Shown one piece after another: positions 62,519 through 64,000 of a stretch of 64,000 bases of DNA. Below the pieces are notes generated by a model that was not told where the DNA came from, did not search any database, and was given only the letters and a program-made list of their open reading frames with translations. The position numbers were made by a program, and so were the translations under genes. How positions within the stretch are numbered: the first letter of the stretch is position 1; each line of letters opens with the position of its first letter. Source of the stretch: DATKGL01 sp035510455 (GTDB lineage: Bacteria; Patescibacteriota; Saccharimonadia; Saccharimonadales; UBA4665); contig DATKHB010000023.1 in the NCBI GenBank assembly GCA_035510455.1, forward strand, positions 1 to 64,000, written 5' to 3'.

Positions 62519-63725
62519 AGAGCTTGTTTAGAATGATATTTCTTTCAAAATGCTTGAGATGATATGCTCGTCCGCGAGCTCCTATATCCTTTCTTTCTGC
62601 TGTCGATTTTGAATATAGGCTCTTGATATTTTCAGACAACACTTTTGCGTTGCCAGTTTCTCCCGCCAATCCGCATTTGATAGTTTTATTAATTAGATCT
62701 TGGGCTTCACCGTCCATGGCTAGCACAATTGGTTTGCCAGCCGCGAGGTAGGACATGACCTTGGCAGGTATGGTTGCCTCGAGTAAGTCACTTTTCACCA
62801 AGCAACCTATTAATACGTCGGCAAAAGCGGTATATTTCGGTATGTCTTGTATGGGTTTCATGCCCTCAAAGTAGAAACTATCTGAAAGACCGGCTTTTGA
62901 CACCTCTTCCTCTAGCCATTTTCGCGACATTCCGTCACCAACAATTATCCAGTTTATGTCATTAATGCCAGCCTTCTTGAGCATTTTAGCCGACTCAATA
63001 ATAGTCTCAAACGACTGGGCAGGGCTGATATTGCCGGTGTACAGAATATTGAAGCCCTGCTTGAATCGGGCTGCTAACTGTTTATCATATATGTCGGACT
63101 CGTATATTTTTTCACAGGCTTGGGGTAGTACTATAATTTTATCTAGAGGGATCCCAGTTATATTAAGTAGTTGGCTCTTCATTCTTTCTGACAAAACTAC
63201 CAATTTATCAACATGCCTGTAATGCCAATGAGACACGCCGGTAGCCAACTTTCTCAAGAATCGGTTTTGGATGTTCATAACCGAAAATAAATTTTCTGGC
63301 CACAGATCAAGCACGTACATAGTTGTCTCGATTCTTTTAATTTTCCCGATGATTATGCCAGAAATAGTCATCATCACTGGAGAAAGTTGGTAAAGTAAAA
63401 TTTTGTCGTACTTTTTGGTGAGTAGTCTTGGTATGTGTAAGAGACTGGCAAAAGGGAAAGAAATATAATTTAAGAATATACGGATGTTTGTGTTACTGCC
63501 TCTGGGGATTTCAAAGGCACGTCTTATGTAGACCCCTTTATTATGTTGTTTTCGATTTCGAACATAATTATAACCGTCGAAGAACTTCCCTACAGGATAG
63601 TTAGGGATTCCACACAGGACTTCGACATAACAGTCTTTCTCAATTAAATAATCACACACATCGTTTATGCGGAAAGACTCAGGCCAGAAATGCTGGCACA
63701 CTACTAAAACTCTCTTTTTGGCCAT
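62499..63725 (-). CDS. WbuB-like GT4 glycosyltransferase
   Basis: A 408-residue GT-B enzyme. N-terminal VLVVCQHFWPESFRINDVCD is the hallmark of WbuB/colanic-type glycosyltransferases. The donor site has GFNILYTGNISPAQSFETII, and KYTAFADVLIGCLVKSDLLE with IPAKVMSYLAAGKPIVLAMD forms the nucleotide-sugar pocket. Upstream of the EamA-like gene on the same strand; divergent from the epimerase at 63845. Confidence 0.92.
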   Translation of the reverse strand: MAKKRVLVVCQHFWPESFRINDVCDYLIEKDCYVEVLCGIPNYPVGKFFDGYNYVRNRKQHNKGVYIRRAFEIPRGSNTNIRIFLNYISFPFASLLHIPRLLTKKYDKILLYQLSPVMMTISGIIIGKIKRIETTMYVLDLWPENLFSVMNIQNRFLRKLATGVSHWHYRHVDKLVVLSERMKSQLLNITGIPLDKIIVLPQACEKIYESDIYDKQLAARFKQGFNILYTGNISPAQSFETIIESAKMLKKAGINDINWIIVGDGMSRKWLEEEVSKAGLSDSFYFEGMKPIQDIPKYTAFADVLIGCLVKSDLLEATIPAKVMSYLAAGKPIVLAMDGEAQDLINKTIKCGLAGETGNAKVLSENIKSLYSKSTAERKDIGARGRAYHLKHFERNIILNKLYDFIFS

Positions 63726-63844
63726 AGTAAAACCGTTTCTTACTGTAGTATCATTCGGTCACTCAAATAATAACATCTAACTGCAATAGCTTGATATTCC
63801 AATAGAACTTGTGGGACAATTAACGGGAACTAAGGAGATGTGGT

Positions 63845-64000
63845 GTGAAAGTACTAATTGTTGGAGGTGCTGGGTATATAGGCGGGGCTCTGACTGATAT
63901 TCTACTTAAGACCAAACATGAGATCAGAGTCTATGATGCATTGCTTTTTGAAGAATCATACCTCAAAGAAGTGCCGTTTGTTTTTGGTGATATACGGAAT
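63845..64000 (+). CDS. NAD-dependent sugar-nucleotide epimerase/dehydratase (partial)
   Basis: Start of an SDR-family epimerase that runs off the right edge after 52 codons. The N-terminus KVLIVGGAGYIGGALTDILL has the G-x-x-G-x-x-G NAD-binding loop, followed by the acidic strand end VYDALLFEE and VPFVFGDIRN. GTG start with AAGGAG 7-8 nt upstream. It probably makes a sugar nucleotide for this locus. Confidence 0.88.
   Translation, partial: MKVLIVGGAGYIGGALTDILLKTKHEIRVYDALLFEESYLKEVPFVFGDIRN

Noticed and set aside
1..64000. CRISPR array
   Set aside because: No regularly spaced repeat units were seen anywhere in the window, and no cas-like gene was found.
1..64000. Recoding of TGA (as in Gracilibacteria)
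   Set aside because: TGA ends several intact genes in ATGA overlaps (2718-2721, 10287-10290, 50546-50549), so the standard code applies.

Overview
The window looks like a chromosome segment from a Patescibacteria/CPR bacterium, most likely Candidatus Saccharibacteria or a near relative. The evidence is a replication-origin gene set (recF, dnaN and dnaA on the minus strand; rpmH, rnpA, yidC and jag on the plus strand), a cell-envelope conjugation-type (type IV) secretion locus with PrgI, a split VirB4 and many VirB2/TrbC-like pilins, and several promoters that place the transcript start almost on the ATG. TGA acts as a normal stop. The lineage is inferred from gene content and was not tested by phylogeny.

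Positions 1 to about 22590 are an accessory island. It runs off the left edge and ends next to a tRNA-Ser(UGA) gene (22593-22680, minus). It holds three large serine recombinases (1-1554 minus, 2718-4097 plus, 21012-22373 plus), one of them coupled to a ParB-like protein. It also holds two adjacent PD-(D/E)XK nuclease genes that look like an uncharacterised defence pair (4123-8566), a phage-like trio (ParB-methyltransferase fusion, small HTH protein, terminase large subunit, 8965-12216) with no capsid or portal genes, and a type III restriction-modification system (16891-20753).

The clearest special system is a diversity-generating retroelement (DGR) at 13164-16883. It has a target gene with a C-terminal variable repeat (VR 15027-15139), a template repeat (TR 15467-15579), an Avd-type four-helix-bundle gene on the opposite strand (15596-15934) and a DGR-type reverse transcriptase (15915-16883). 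VR and TR align over 113 nt without gaps. They differ at 16 positions, and all 16 are adenines in the TR.

The second striking signal is a pair of related structured RNAs, at 12266-12391 (plus) and 20790-20918 (minus). Both have a -10 box 6-7 nt upstream, an outer helix, an inner helix crossed by a pseudoknot, and a terminator that shares the last GAC of the outer helix. Their helices differ in sequence but still pair. I do not recognise this family. One copy precedes a membrane-anchored DUF4352-like protein and the other precedes the type III methyltransferase.

From 22906 the segment looks like host chromosome. A small heat-shock protein is followed by a divergent secretion/pilus locus: six pilin-like genes on the minus strand (23446-26178), and on the plus strand a TrbL/VirB6-like protein, PrgI, a VirB4 N-domain protein, the VirB4 ATPase, a large membrane-anchored protein, a VirB1-like cell-wall enzyme and a surface lipoprotein-like protein (26822-42209). 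Then come the replication origin genes (42211-48282). The rest is a cell-surface polysaccharide locus (48293 to the right edge): glycosyltransferases, an ABC-2 type exporter, a methyltransferase, a large secreted protein, DUF2142 and EamA-like membrane proteins, and the start of a sugar-nucleotide epimerase.
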